From Paraburkholderia sp. C35 (lineage in GTDB: Bacteria; Pseudomonadota; Gammaproteobacteria; Burkholderiales; Burkholderiaceae): a DNA stretch of 64,000 bases. Position 1 is the stretch's first letter. Each line of letters starts with the position of its first letter. The DNA lies in the NCBI RefSeq assembly GCF_003121405.1, contig NZ_QBUY01000006.1, positions 62,001-126,000 on the forward strand. The letters run 5' to 3'. The position numbers were made by a program, and so were the translations under genes. Positions 53,398 to 62,871 of this stretch are shown here, piece after piece. The notes under the pieces are model-generated. The model worked only from the letters and a program-made list of their open reading frames with translations, did no database searches and was not told the origin of the DNA.

Positions 53398-54042
53398 ATG
53401 ACTGATCTCTCACAACACGCCGAAGCCGCTGTCTATCAGCAGCAAGGTTTCGGCACGCCGCTGCCCGTGCACGGCAACATCGGCCTTCTGATCGTCGACC
53501 TGGTGGTCGGCTTCGCGGATCCGAATACGTTCGGCGGTGGCAACATCAAGTCCGCCATCGCACGCACGCAGGAAGCGCTCGCACTTGCACGCCGCAACGG
53601 CTGGCCGGTTGCGCACAGCCGCATCGTCTATGCCGACGATGGCAGCGACGACAACGTGTTCTCGCTGAAAGTGCCCGGCATGGCCACCCTCACGGAAGAT
53701 CATCCCAACAGCGCCATCGTGCCCGAACTGACGCCCGTGCAAGGCGAACTCGTGGTGCGCAAAACGGTCCCGTCCGCGTTCTTCGGCACGCAGCTTGCGC
53801 CGTGGCTCACGCAGCGCGCGGTGCAGACGCTGCTGGTCGCGGGCGCCGTGACGAGCGGCTGTGTGCGCGCCAGCGTGGTCGATGCCATGTCGTACGGCTT
53901 CCGGCCGCTGGTGTTGTCCGATTGCGTCGGCGACCGCGCCATCGAGCCGCACAACGCCAATCTGTTCGACATGCAGCAGAAATACGCCGCAGTGATGCCG
54001 CTGGCGCAGGCCATCGTCGAGATCGAGGCGGCGCGCGGCTGA
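53398..54042 (+). CDS. nicF: Maleamate amidohydrolase
   Basis: 214 residues, isochorismatase-like cysteine hydrolase. Asp in LLIVDLVVGFADP, Lys in VVRKTVPSAFFGT and Cys in VTSGCVRASVVDAM make the D-K-C triad. It releases ammonia from maleamate to give maleate. It sits 44 bases after nicX. It is only distantly related to the two isochorismatase-family proteins in the first 15 kb. The next gene, the molybdenum subunit, starts close behind. Confidence 0.92.
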   Translation: MTDLSQHAEAAVYQQQGFGTPLPVHGNIGLLIVDLVVGFADPNTFGGGNIKSAIARTQEALALARRNGWPVAHSRIVYADDGSDDNVFSLKVPGMATLTEDHPNSAIVPELTPVQGELVVRKTVPSAFFGTQLAPWLTQRAVQTLLVAGAVTSGCVRASVVDAMSYGFRPLVLSDCVGDRAIEPHNANLFDMQQKYAAVMPLAQAIVEIEAARG

Positions 54043-54078
54043 GCACGCCCATTGACGCGCTGAATTTGGCCACTTAAC

Positions 54079-56433
54079 GTGACCCCGGTTGGCCCGCCGG
54101 ACATGGCGCCGCCAATCGGGACGGATGCTCCGTCCTCACTGGAATTGTCTGCCGTGAACCGCTCCGAACTGCTCGCACGCGAAGGCTGCCTCGCCATCGC
54201 GCGTCAACCCGCACCGCCCGTCAAGCCCGCGCCCGGCCAGCCCGGCAGCCTCTCGTCGTTCGTGCCCGAGGCGGCGGAAGTATTCGTCGCGATACTCGAT
54301 GACGGGCGCATTCTCGCGTTCAACGGCCACGTCGATCTCGGCACGGGCATTCGTACGTCGCTGGCGCAGATCGTCGCGGAAGAACTCGACGTGCCCGCCG
54401 CACGCGTGTCGATGCAGCTTGGACACACGGCCGTCACGCCGAACCAGGGGCCGACTATCGCGAGCGCGTCGATCCAGATTTCGGCCACGCCATTGCGTTG
54501 CGCCGCTGCGCAGGCCCGTCATGCGTTGCTGAAGCTTGCCGCCGAGCGCTTCGGCGCAGACGTCGAAGCGCTCGCTACCGATAACGCCGAAGTCTTTCTC
54601 GCTGCTGCGCCCGACGCGCGCCGCGTGAGCTTTGCCGACCTCGTTGCAGGCAAGCGCATCACGCTCGACCTTGATCTCAAGGCGAATGTGAAAGATCCGT
54701 CGACGTATCGCGTGATCGGCAAGTCCGCGCCGCGCGTGGACATTCCCGCCAAGGCGACGGGGATGCTCACGTTCGTGCACGACATGCGCGTGCCGGGCAT
54801 GCTGCATGGACGCGTGGTGCGGCCGCCGTATGCGGGGCTGGACAGCGGAGCGTTTGTCGGCGGACTGCTCGATAACGTCGATCGTGATTCGGTTGCGCAT
54901 GTGCCGGGCTTGCGTGCTGTCGTCGTGCAGGGCGATTTCATCGGCGTGGTGTGCGAGCGCGAGGAACAGGCGATACGCGCAGCACGCGAACTGCGCGTGA
55001 CATGGAAGCCGCTGCCCGAGCTGCCTTCACTCGATGATCCCGCTGCGGCCATTGCAGCCGCACCTGCTACGCGCCGTCCATTGCTCGAAGAGGGCGACGT
55101 CGAAGCCGCGCGGCGCGCGCCCGATTCGTTGACCCTTTCCCGCACCTACGTGTGGCCGTATCAGATGCATGGTTCGATCGGGCCATCGTGCGCACTCGCC
55201 GATTATCGCGAGCCAGGCGCGGGCCGCATCACCATCTGGTCGGGCACGCAGAACCCCGTGTCGCTGCGTTATGACCTCGCGACGCTCGCAGGGCGCGACG
55301 AAGCCGATATCGACATCGTCCGCATGGAAGCGGCCGGCTGCTACGGGCGCAATTGCGCCGATGACGTATGCGGCGACGCGCTGCTGCTGTCGCGCGCTGT
55401 CGGCCAGCCGGTACGCGTGCAGCTTTCGCGCGCCGATGAGCATGCGTGGGAGCCGAAAGGCACGGGACAGGTCGTGAACGTGACCGGCACCGTCACGCGC
55501 GATGGGCGCATGACGGGCTACGATTTCGTCACGCGCTATCCATCGAACGATGCGCCCTTGCTTGCGTCGCTGCTGACGCGTGTGGTCGCCAGCGAGCCGC
55601 GCATCTTCGAAATGGGCGATCGCACGGCGGTCTCGCCGTATGTGAGCGCCAATCGCCGCTTCGTCTGCGAGGATCTCGCGCCTATCGTGCGGGCAGCCTG
55701 GCTGCGCGGCGTATCGGCATTGCCGAACTCGTTTGCGCACGACTCATTCGCCGATGAAATGGCCGCGCTGGCCGGCGTCGATCCACTCGAATTCCGCTTG
55801 CGTCATCTCAACGATACGCGCGCCGCCGAACTGCTCGAAGCCGTTGCGAAACGTGCGGGATGGAAAGCGCGCACACCGCGCCAGGCGCCCATACAAGGCG
55901 AAGAACGGTTCGTGCGGGGACGCGGCATTGGGTATGCGCGCTACGTGCACAGCCGCTTCCCTGGATTTGGCGCCGCGTGGGCAGCGTGGGTGGCAGAACT
56001 GGTGGTCGATCGCGTGACAGGCGAAATCCGCGTGGAGCGCGTCACCATCGGCCAGGACACCGGCACGATGATCAACCCGGACGGCGTGCGTCATCAGATA
56101 CACGGCAACGTCGTACAGGTGCTGAGCCGCTCGCTGAAAGAGCGCGTGCGTTTTGCTGACGGCAAGGTCGCGAGCCGCGAATGGGGCAGCTATCCGATTC
56201 TGACCTTTCCGGAACTGCCCGCTGTCGATGTGGTGCTGATGCCGCGCCAGGGTGAGCCGCCGCTAGGCGCGGGTGAATCGGCTTCCGTGCCGGGACCGGC
56301 TGCGCTGGCGAATGCGATTTACGACGCGACAGGCGTGCGCTTTACCGCGCCGCCCTTTACCCCTGACACGATCCGCGCAGGGCTGCGCGAAGCCGGCGTA
56401 TTGCTCGACGCGCAACACGCCCAGCCGATCTGA
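54079..56433 (+). CDS. nicB: Stand-alone molybdenum-cofactor-binding nicotinate hydroxylase subunit (NicB catalytic part)
   Basis: Up to 784 residues, a complete xanthine-dehydrogenase-type large subunit. FNGHVDLGTGIRTSLAQIVAEEL, TIASASIQISATPLR, the MPT-contact stretch YRVIGKSAPRVDIPAKATG, WSGTQNPVSLRYDLA, MEAAGCYGRNCADDV, and the active-site glutamate in LGAGESASVPGP are all present. It lacks the cytochrome domains of known NicB, which are on the separate gene at 46108. It presumably hydroxylates C6 of nicotinate in a three-protein complex. GTG 54079, ATG 54103 and GTG 54154 are possible starts. It follows nicF by 36 bases. Confidence 0.88.
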   Translation: MTPVGPPDMAPPIGTDAPSSLELSAVNRSELLAREGCLAIARQPAPPVKPAPGQPGSLSSFVPEAAEVFVAILDDGRILAFNGHVDLGTGIRTSLAQIVAEELDVPAARVSMQLGHTAVTPNQGPTIASASIQISATPLRCAAAQARHALLKLAAERFGADVEALATDNAEVFLAAAPDARRVSFADLVAGKRITLDLDLKANVKDPSTYRVIGKSAPRVDIPAKATGMLTFVHDMRVPGMLHGRVVRPPYAGLDSGAFVGGLLDNVDRDSVAHVPGLRAVVVQGDFIGVVCEREEQAIRAARELRVTWKPLPELPSLDDPAAAIAAAPATRRPLLEEGDVEAARRAPDSLTLSRTYVWPYQMHGSIGPSCALADYREPGAGRITIWSGTQNPVSLRYDLATLAGRDEADIDIVRMEAAGCYGRNCADDVCGDALLLSRAVGQPVRVQLSRADEHAWEPKGTGQVVNVTGTVTRDGRMTGYDFVTRYPSNDAPLLASLLTRVVASEPRIFEMGDRTAVSPYVSANRRFVCEDLAPIVRAAWLRGVSALPNSFAHDSFADEMAALAGVDPLEFRLRHLNDTRAAELLEAVAKRAGWKARTPRQAPIQGEERFVRGRGIGYARYVHSRFPGFGAAWAAWVAELVVDRVTGEIRVERVTIGQDTGTMINPDGVRHQIHGNVVQVLSRSLKERVRFADGKVASREWGSYPILTFPELPAVDVVLMPRQGEPPLGAGESASVPGPAALANAIYDATGVRFTAPPFTPDTIRAGLREAGVLLDAQHAQPI

Positions 56434-56463
56434 CGCGCGTTCCGCCCTTTAACGTCACGGCTT

Positions 56464-56907
56464 TCACTCGCCGTCCGACTCCATCATCTTGCGCAGCAGG
56501 AACAGCAGGGCCACGCGTTCGCCCGCATTGAGCGTGCCGTAGGTGCGCTCGGTGACCTGCGTCGCGAACGGCACCGTGCGGTCGATCAGCGCGATACCGG
56601 CGGGCGTCGTGCGCACCAGCAGCTTGCGGCCGTCGTTCGGGTCGGGCAGCACTTCGATCAGCGCACGCGCCTTCAGACGCTCGACCACGCCGCGGATAGT
56701 GGCCTGATCGATGGCCGTTGCCTTGACGATGTCGTTGAGCGAACAGCCCTGCGTCTCCTTGACGGCGCACAGCGTGACGAATTGCGCGGCGGTGAGATCC
56801 GAATCGGGAATGGCTTCCTGAAAGATCGACACGTGACGCTGATAGGCGCGGCGCAGCAGATGGCCGACCTGATCGTGAAAGTCGTATGAATCCTTGTGAG
56901 ACGGCAT
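56464..56907 (-). CDS. nicR: MarR-family regulator of the nicotinate cluster
   Basis: 147 residues. Winged helix: LTAAQFVTLCAVKETQGCSL, DIVKATAIDQATIRGVVERL and VLPDPNDGRKLLVRTTPAG. MarR-type NicR represses nic genes and is released by 6-hydroxynicotinate in studied systems. Position within the cluster and the shared candidate operators support the name. ATG 56907 fits family length better than 56973. It is convergent with the molybdenum-subunit gene and divergent from nicT. Confidence 0.87.
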   Translation of the reverse strand: MPSHKDSYDFHDQVGHLLRRAYQRHVSIFQEAIPDSDLTAAQFVTLCAVKETQGCSLNDIVKATAIDQATIRGVVERLKARALIEVLPDPNDGRKLLVRTTPAGIALIDRTVPFATQVTERTYGTLNAGERVALLFLLRKMMESDGE

Positions 56908-56949
56908 GGACGTGCGGCCTGCGATGGCCCGGATAGCTGGAAATAATGC

Positions 56950-56961
56950 AGTGTACACCCT
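56950..56961. promoter_or_regulatory. Candidate NicR operator at its own promoter
   Basis: AGTGTACACCCT contains the perfect 8-bp palindrome GTGTACAC. It is 43 bases upstream of the nicR ATG and similar to the sites at 50428, 50558 and 57344. Confidence 0.45.
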
Positions 56962-57186
56962 CAACCTTGGCATGCGATATGCGAGTCAAGGTGCGTGTTG
57001 CGCCAGATCAGCGGTTCTGACGGAAATCGCGTACGAGGTGATCGCGCGTGAAAAACGCTTCTGTGCACGTTCTGTTTGCCATGTGCGCCCCGACGGAACG
57101 GTGTTTATCGCCTGATCCTGCGTCAGGACGGCCTGCAGAGCGCCTTTCTGTCAGTTTCAGGTTCCAGCGACAACACTGCATATTTG

Positions 57187-57198
57187 AGCGCATACGCA
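57187..57198. promoter_or_regulatory. Weak candidate NicR site
   Basis: AGCGCATACGCA matches the nicT palindrome AGCGTATACGCT in 10 of 12 positions. It lies midway between nicR and nicT. Confidence 0.3.
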
Positions 57199-57343
57199 CA
57201 AATCATGTGCGCAATCGGCACTATCTGATCGCATTGCCGCATGGGTTTCTCTCTTTCTAATGCCTTGTCACGTATGAACGATTCACGCTTTTTCGACATG
57301 CCTGCAAAAATCCGCGGAGCTTCCGGACACCAGGGTAATTTCG

Positions 57344-57355
57344 AGCGTATACGCT
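57344..57355. promoter_or_regulatory. Candidate NicR operator at the nicT promoter
   Basis: AGCGTATACGCT is a perfect 12-bp palindrome, about 98 bases before the nicT ATG, in the most AT-rich part of the region. Confidence 0.5.
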
Positions 57356-57453
57356 TATATTTTGACATGCTATACAGATGACTGTGAGCGCTCGGTGTGT
57401 GCACGCATCGAACGGCAAACTTCAATTCGACCTATCCCAACAGGGGAGTCCAC

Positions 57454-58764
57454 ATGTCCACCGTGCAATCCGGCAGCGCCGCTCTTTCTCCCGCCGCCAC
57501 GCAACACGGCGAGCTATACCGCAAGGTCACGTTTCGCCTGATCACCATTTTCTGTCTGTGCTATTTCGCGGCGTATCTCGACCGCATCAACATCGGGCTT
57601 GCGAAGTTGCAGATGCTCGACGCGCTGAAGTTCAGCGACACGATTTACGGTCTTGGCGCCGGTCTTTTCTTTGCGGGTTACATCCTGTTCGAAGTGCCGA
57701 GCAATCTGATCCTGCAGCGCGTGGGCGCGAAGTTGTGGATTGCGCGCATCATGATTACGTGGGGCATTCTGTCGGGCGCGACGATGTTCGTGAAGACGCC
57801 GATGCAGTTCTACACCGTGCGCTTTTTGCTGGGTGTTGCGGAGGCGGGCTTTCTGCCGGGCGTGCTGCTGTATCTGACGCAGTGGTATCCCGATGCACGA
57901 CGCGCGCGGATCGTTGCGCTGTTCATGGTGGGGTTGCCGCTGTCGAGCATGATCGGCAGTCCGATTTCCGGCTGGATCATGCGTTTCTTCGATGGCGCGC
58001 ATGGCCTGGGCGGCTGGCAATGGCTGTTTCTGATTGAGGCGGTGCCGTCCGTGGTGCTTGGCTTTGCGATTCTGCGCTGGCTGCCGAACAACATCGAATC
58101 GGCGAAGTGGCTCGATGCGAACGAGAAACGCACACTGCGGGCGAATCTGGATGCCGATCCGGCGGGCAACAAGAGTCATTCGCTGAAGGCGGCGTTTGTT
58201 GATCCGAAGGTGTGGGCATTGGGGCTGATCGATCTGTGCGTGCTGCTGGGTCTTTACGCTGTGAGCTTCTGGTTGCCGACGATTCTTCGCGACACGGGCG
58301 TGAAGGATGCGTATTCGATTGGCTGGCTGATGGCAGTACCTAATGCGATCGCCGTGATCGGCACGTTGTGGTGTGGTGCGAGTTCGGATCGTATGCGGGA
58401 GCGGCGCTGGCATATCGTGGTGCCGTTTGCTGTGGCTGCTGTGGCACTGGCTGTTGCTGCTGGCGGTTCGCATGGCACGTTGACGACGGTGCTTCTGTTT
58501 TCTCTGGTGAATGCGGGTGCTGCGGCTGCCATGCCGGTTGTGTGGTCGTTGCCTTCTACGTTTCTTAAGGGTTCTGCGGCGGCTGGTGGGATTGCTTTTG
58601 CTTGCTCGATTGCGAATCTTGGTGGGTTTGGAAGTACCTATTTCATCGGCTGGTTGAGGGATACGTTTCATTCGCAAAGCGCCGGGCTTTATGGGTTTGC
58701 TGTTTGTATGTTGGTTGGGTGTGCGCTGGCGCTTTCTTATCGGAAGGAGTTGGTGAATCGGTGA
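57454..58764 (+). CDS. nicT: MFS transporter of the nicotinate cluster
   Basis: 436 residues, about 12 helices. FAAYLDRINIGLAKLQM with the conserved D-R-x-N, RFLLGVAEAGFLPGVLLYL and the long central loop are typical of the anion:cation symporter (ACS) branch, which imports organic acids with protons. In the cluster it should take up nicotinate or an intermediate. AGGGGAG 5 bases upstream of ATG 57454 fixes the start. Codons in the last third use unusually many G/T-rich forms compared with neighbours. Expression is probably under NicR. Confidence 0.85.
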   Translation: MSTVQSGSAALSPAATQHGELYRKVTFRLITIFCLCYFAAYLDRINIGLAKLQMLDALKFSDTIYGLGAGLFFAGYILFEVPSNLILQRVGAKLWIARIMITWGILSGATMFVKTPMQFYTVRFLLGVAEAGFLPGVLLYLTQWYPDARRARIVALFMVGLPLSSMIGSPISGWIMRFFDGAHGLGGWQWLFLIEAVPSVVLGFAILRWLPNNIESAKWLDANEKRTLRANLDADPAGNKSHSLKAAFVDPKVWALGLIDLCVLLGLYAVSFWLPTILRDTGVKDAYSIGWLMAVPNAIAVIGTLWCGASSDRMRERRWHIVVPFAVAAVALAVAAGGSHGTLTTVLLFSLVNAGAAAAMPVVWSLPSTFLKGSAAAGGIAFACSIANLGGFGSTYFIGWLRDTFHSQSAGLYGFAVCMLVGCALALSYRKELVNR

Positions 58765-58831
58765 AGGGGGGGTGTTGTCTGCGACGCTTTTGGGGTTTTG
58801 CTTTTGGGGTTTTGCTTTTGCTTTCGCTTTC

Positions 58832-59493
58832 GCTGGCATCCGCGGTTTGTTAGTGGTCTGCTAGTGTTGCCCCTGTGCGGGGCGGCACCTACTTTTCTTT
58901 GCCGCCGCAAAGAAAAGTAGGCAAAAGAAAGCGGGCTAACACCACTCACTCCGGTCACTGCCTGCGGGCCCCCAACGGGTCCTATCCTTCACACGGCAAC
59001 CTCTCAGTCACCGCCCGTTGCCCACGCTTCGAATAGTCGCCTACCCCACTCCAATCACCCGTAGCGCAGCCAGCGGCAGCGAATCGTATCTGCAGCCCAG
59101 GTGGCAAACGGTGTGTAGGTTGTCGCGCCGTATGCGTCGGCGATCCTACAAGAGACACCGCCTTTGCTTTTCAGTCCGGAGTGATGCGTATAAGGCGCGA
59201 TAGCCGACACACCGTTTGCCACCTGGGCGACCTGGGCCGAACTGGTAAGGCCCGCTGAGACGTGGGTGTTTGAAGAGGGTGATGCGCCCTTAAGGAGCGC
59301 TGGCAGCGGGCATCAAGAGAATCGATGCCGAATGAAGGATAGGACCGGCTGGGGACCCGCAGGCAACGACCGTAGTGGATGGTGTTCAGCGGCTTTCTTT
59401 TGCCTACTTTTCTTTGCCGCTGCAAAGAAAAGTAGGTGCCGCCCCGCACAGGGGCAACGCGTGGAGTACCACTAACAAATCGCGGACGCCAGC
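58832..59493. repeat. Large imperfect inverted-repeat element (about 660 bp)
   Basis: The left arm (about 58832-58993) and right arm (about 59333-59493) are inverted copies with small differences: both carry GCCCCTGTGCGGGGCGGCAC, CTTTGCCGCxGCAAAGAAAA and TAGGACCxGxTGGG-like sequence. Inside each arm a shorter hairpin (TACTTTTCTTTGC against GCAAAGAAAAGTA) is visible. No transposase gene is present. It looks like a MITE-like or intergenic palindromic element after nicT, and may also end transcription. Confidence 0.7.
59096..59227. repeat. Nested perfect inverted repeat inside the element
   Basis: A 21-bp sequence at 59096-59116 (beginning CCCAGGTGGCAAACG) recurs exactly inverted at 59207-59227. 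About 90 bases lie between the arms. This makes the whole element a nested palindrome with an outer pair of about 160 bp and an inner pair of 21 bp. Confidence 0.65.
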
Positions 59494-59527
59494 CAAATCA
59501 ACAGCAACAGCAACAGCAAAAACAAAA

Positions 59528-60412
59528 TCAAGAGCACCACTGCTCAACCACATACTCTATGAAAACCTTAATCTTCGGCGACGACAGCCTGGCCCTCTCA
59601 AACACAAGATGAACCGGCGTCGCAGGCGCCGCAAACGCCTCCAGCACCACCTGCAACCGTCCCGCCGCGACATCCTCAGCCACCTGCCACGCCGGCACCC
59701 GCACCACCCCAGCTCCATCGACTGCGGCCCGCACAAGCGCATCGAGGCTATTCACCCATAACCTCCCCGTCACCCCGACCCGAATACGCGCAGCCCCCGA
59801 CTGAAACCGCCAGTCGACCGGCCCCGGTGCATCCGAGAACACCAGACAATCGTGCTGCCGCAAATCCTCGGGCTTACGCGGCACGCCACGCCGCGCCAGG
59901 TACGAAGGCGCCGCACACACCACCATCTGGATGTCATCGAGCTTGCGCGCAACCAGACTCGAATCAGGCAACCTGCCAACCCGCACGGCAACGTGCAAAC
60001 CCTCTTCCACCAGATTGACAACGCGATCCACCAGCAGCAGATCGATATCCACCTCGGGATGCAGCGCCAGAAATCCCGGCAGCAAGGGCGCAATCAGATG
60101 ACGCCCAAGCAACGTCGGCGCAGCAATCCGCAATCGCCCCGATAACTTGCCGCGCCCCGCCGACAACGCGCTGCCCAGTTCATCCACCTCGCCAAGTATC
60201 GCCTTCGCGCGGTCGTACAGAATGCGCCCCTCGTCCGTCATCGCCAGATTGCGCGTGGTGCGTCGCAACAACTGCGCGCCGAACTGCGCTTCAAGCGCCG
60301 ATATGTGCCGGCTCACCGACGTCAACGACATCGGAATCGCACGCGCCGCCGCAGACAGGCTGCCCGCGTCCACCACCCTGACGTAGACGGACATCGCTTC
60401 GAATCGGTCCAT
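59528..60412 (-). CDS. LysR-family transcriptional regulator
   Basis: 294 residues. FEAMSVYVRVVDAGSLSAAA and LTSVSRHISALEAQFGAQLL form the winged helix; the C-terminal effector domain ends PKIKVFIEYVVEQW. The subgroup (MDRFEAM start, RRTTRNLAMTDEG) is the common CrgA-like LysR type. The ATG at 60412 follows GGAAGAG. It is divergent from the MFS gene at 60494 with about 80 bases between, so it probably controls that pump. No effector is evident. Confidence 0.88.
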   Translation of the reverse strand: MDRFEAMSVYVRVVDAGSLSAAARAIPMSLTSVSRHISALEAQFGAQLLRRTTRNLAMTDEGRILYDRAKAILGEVDELGSALSAGRGKLSGRLRIAAPTLLGRHLIAPLLPGFLALHPEVDIDLLLVDRVVNLVEEGLHVAVRVGRLPDSSLVARKLDDIQMVVCAAPSYLARRGVPRKPEDLRQHDCLVFSDAPGPVDWRFQSGAARIRVGVTGRLWVNSLDALVRAAVDGAGVVRVPAWQVAEDVAAGRLQVVLEAFAAPATPVHLVFERARLSSPKIKVFIEYVVEQWCS

Positions 60413-60493
60413 AACTTCACTCTTCCGGATTTGGCAAGGCTGCTTGCCACATCGATGGGATACCGGCGATTTCCGGAATAGTCTACATTCGTT

Positions 60494-61696
60494 GTGAACG
60501 CGACAACAACGGTGCCGCCACCCATGCAAACCCAACGCTCGATCTTCTGGCTGATGGCCGGCGCCGCAGGCGTCGTGGTCGCGAACAACTACTACAACCA
60601 GCCCCTGCTGGCCGATTTCGCGCTCGCGTTTCACAGCAGCGACCGTCAGGCGGGTCTCGTGTCCGTGGCGGCGCAAACGGGCTACGCGCTCGGTTTGCTG
60701 CTGTTCGTGCCGCTCGGCGACAAGCTCGAACGGCGCGCGATGCTGCGCACGCTTCTATGCATCGCCAGCGTCGCGCTCGCCGCCATCGCGATCTCACCCA
60801 CGCTGTACTGGCTCGTCGCCGCCAGTTTCCTGACCGGCCTCGCCAGCGTCGCGCCACAGTTGCTCACGCCGTTCGCGGCGCAACTCGCCGGGGCGCAGCA
60901 GCGCGGCGAAGCAGTGGGCATCGTCATGTTCGGCCTGCTGTGCGGCATCCTCGTCTCGCGCTCTGTTTCGGGATCGATCGCGCAGCATGTCGGCTGGCGC
61001 GCCGTCTACTGGATCGCAGCGGCGGCAATGCTCGTTACGGCCGTCGTGCTGTCGTATGCCCTGCCACGCGCATTGCCCACGTACAAAGGCACCTATCGAC
61101 ATCTGATGGCCTCGCTGTGGACTCTTCTGACTGAAGAGCCATTGATCCGCCAGACCTCCGCTGTCGCGTCGCTCCAGTTCGCCGCGTTTTCCGCGTTCTG
61201 GGCCACGCTCGCGTTTCATCTGCGCGCCATGGACCCGCACTACGGCAGCGAAGTCGCCGGATTATTCGGGCTGGTCGGCGTGGTCGGCGCGATCGCCTCG
61301 ACGTGGGCAGGCAAGCTGATCGACTCGCGCAATCCGCGCGTCGTCGTCATCGTGAGTGGCGCGATCTTCGTGCTGGCCTTCGTGATTCTCGCGACAACGG
61401 GCCACACCGTCGCGGGCCTCGCCGCGGGCGTGATCGTGCTCGATCTGGGTTTGCAGAGCGGACATGTCGCCAACATGGCGCGCAACATGAGCATCAAGAG
61501 CGATGCGATGAGCCGCATCAACACGCTCTACATGACGATCCGCTTCGCGGGCGGCGCGCTCGGCTCGTCACTCGGTATCTGGGCGTGGAGCGTGTGGCAG
61601 TGGCCCGGCGTGTGCGCGGTCGGACTCTCGCTCGGATGCCTGTCGCTGGCAATCCAGGCCAGGCCCGAGCCGGCCGGCGAAGCACAGCGGCAATAG
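60494..61696 (+). CDS. MFS transporter (YnfM/COG2814-like)
   Basis: Up to 400 residues, about 12 helices. GAAGVVVANNYYNQPLLADF in the first helix, TGYALGLLLFVPLGDKLERR as the A motif after helix 2, and LASVAPQLLTPFAAQLAG are typical of this DHA1 subgroup. The start is GTG 60494 or ATG 60524; neither has a strong ribosome-binding site. It is divergent from the CrgA-like LysR gene. The substrate is unknown. Confidence 0.85.
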   Translation: MNATTTVPPPMQTQRSIFWLMAGAAGVVVANNYYNQPLLADFALAFHSSDRQAGLVSVAAQTGYALGLLLFVPLGDKLERRAMLRTLLCIASVALAAIAISPTLYWLVAASFLTGLASVAPQLLTPFAAQLAGAQQRGEAVGIVMFGLLCGILVSRSVSGSIAQHVGWRAVYWIAAAAMLVTAVVLSYALPRALPTYKGTYRHLMASLWTLLTEEPLIRQTSAVASLQFAAFSAFWATLAFHLRAMDPHYGSEVAGLFGLVGVVGAIASTWAGKLIDSRNPRVVVIVSGAIFVLAFVILATTGHTVAGLAAGVIVLDLGLQSGHVANMARNMSIKSDAMSRINTLYMTIRFAGGALGSSLGIWAWSVWQWPGVCAVGLSLGCLSLAIQARPEPAGEAQRQ

Positions 61697-61812
61697 AGGC
61701 GCTTTTCCTGCACGTCAACGATGCGCGCGTTTGTATCCCTTCACGCAAGGCAATCACGCGACCCATTGTGCTAGCCTGAATCGTCATCATCAGAAGTGAT
61801 CCGGCGAGGCGC

Positions 61813-62760
61813 ATGATGGAACTGCGACACCTGAAAATGTTCTGTGCGGTAGCCGAATGCGGCAGCTTCACGGCGGCGGCTGAGAAAATCCATAACGTTC
61901 AATCGAACGTCACGATGCGTATCAAGGAACTCGAGTCCGAGTTGAACCAGCAACTGTTCATCCGGCAGAAGAACGGCACGGTGCTGACGTCGGCGGGGCA
62001 GATCTTTCTGGGCTACGCGCAACGTATTCTTCAGCTAACAGACGAAAGCCGCAATGCGCTGCTCGATAACGCGTCGCCGCGTGGACAGCTAAGGCTCGGG
62101 TCGATGGAAACCACGGCAGCCATACGCCTGCCCAAAGTACTGGCGAAGTACCACGAGCGTTTTCCGCAAGTTCAGTTATCGCTGATGACAGGCACGACGA
62201 ATGAACTGATCAAGGCCGTCGAATGTCATCGGCTGGATGGCGCGTTCGTCGGCGGCTTTCATCAGAGTACTTCGCTGCATCAGGAAGAAGTCTTCGAAGA
62301 AGAACTGGTGCTGGTGACCGGCATCGAAACCGGCTCGCTGGCTGCGCTCGCGCAGCAGATGTCGGGACAAACCGTGCTCGCCTTCCGGACCGGCTGCTTC
62401 TACCGCTCGACACTCGAACACTGGTTCTATCAGGCAGGCATCATTCCGGGCCAGGTGATGGAACTGGGCACGCTGGACGGCATCATGTCGTGCGTCGCGG
62501 CGGGAATGGGCATTACCTTGCTGCCGAGATCAGTGGTGGAAGGTCATGGCACACGCCATGATGTGCGCTGTCACGCGCTGCCCGCAGAATTCGCCCATGT
62601 GAAAACCGTCTTCATTCGTAGCAGGGATTCGATCGTGACGGCGGCCATGGCTGCGATGATCGATCTCGCACATGAACAGTTCGCGGTGGACGGCGGCGTT
62701 CGAAGATTGCCAGATGAACACGTTCTTACGCCGGCGCTAGCCTGTGTGCATGCCGCGTGA
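61813..62760 (+). CDS. LysR-family transcriptional regulator
   Basis: 315 residues. MELRHLKMFCAVAECGSFTA and KIHNVQSNVTMRIKELESEL make the DNA-binding domain, with an N-terminal pattern like the GltC/YofA-type subgroup. The effector domain contains CHRLDGAFVGGF and GIMSCVAAGMGITLLPRSVV. GCGAGGCGC precedes the ATG. It stands alone: its downstream neighbour is convergent. An obvious target gene is not in the window. Confidence 0.87.
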   Translation: MMELRHLKMFCAVAECGSFTAAAEKIHNVQSNVTMRIKELESELNQQLFIRQKNGTVLTSAGQIFLGYAQRILQLTDESRNALLDNASPRGQLRLGSMETTAAIRLPKVLAKYHERFPQVQLSLMTGTTNELIKAVECHRLDGAFVGGFHQSTSLHQEEVFEEELVLVTGIETGSLAALAQQMSGQTVLAFRTGCFYRSTLEHWFYQAGIIPGQVMELGTLDGIMSCVAAGMGITLLPRSVVEGHGTRHDVRCHALPAEFAHVKTVFIRSRDSIVTAAMAAMIDLAHEQFAVDGGVRRLPDEHVLTPALACVHAA

Positions 62761-62871
62761 CGTTCAACCGGATCAGACTGCGATAGTGGAATAAACATTG
62801 ATACGCAGGTGCTCCGCAGGAAAGCGGAATCCATCGTCCGGCTTGCATGCGGAACACCCGGCTCTCGACCG

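Larger units (their letters stand above)
56908..57453. promoter_or_regulatory. Divergent nicR/nicT intergenic region
   Basis: About 545 bases without a supportable gene. Three elements of the NicR-like type lie at 56950, 57187 and 57344. The rest is AT-richer than the flanking genes; no RNA element was recognised. Confidence 0.5.

Noticed and set aside
57514..58839. Minus-strand frame of about 440 codons opposite nicT
   Set aside because: Extreme Arg/His/Gln composition and no family; mirrors the codon pattern of nicT.
59171..59761. Several short frames in and next to the inverted-repeat element
   Set aside because: They lie in palindromic DNA and mirror each other; no coding features.
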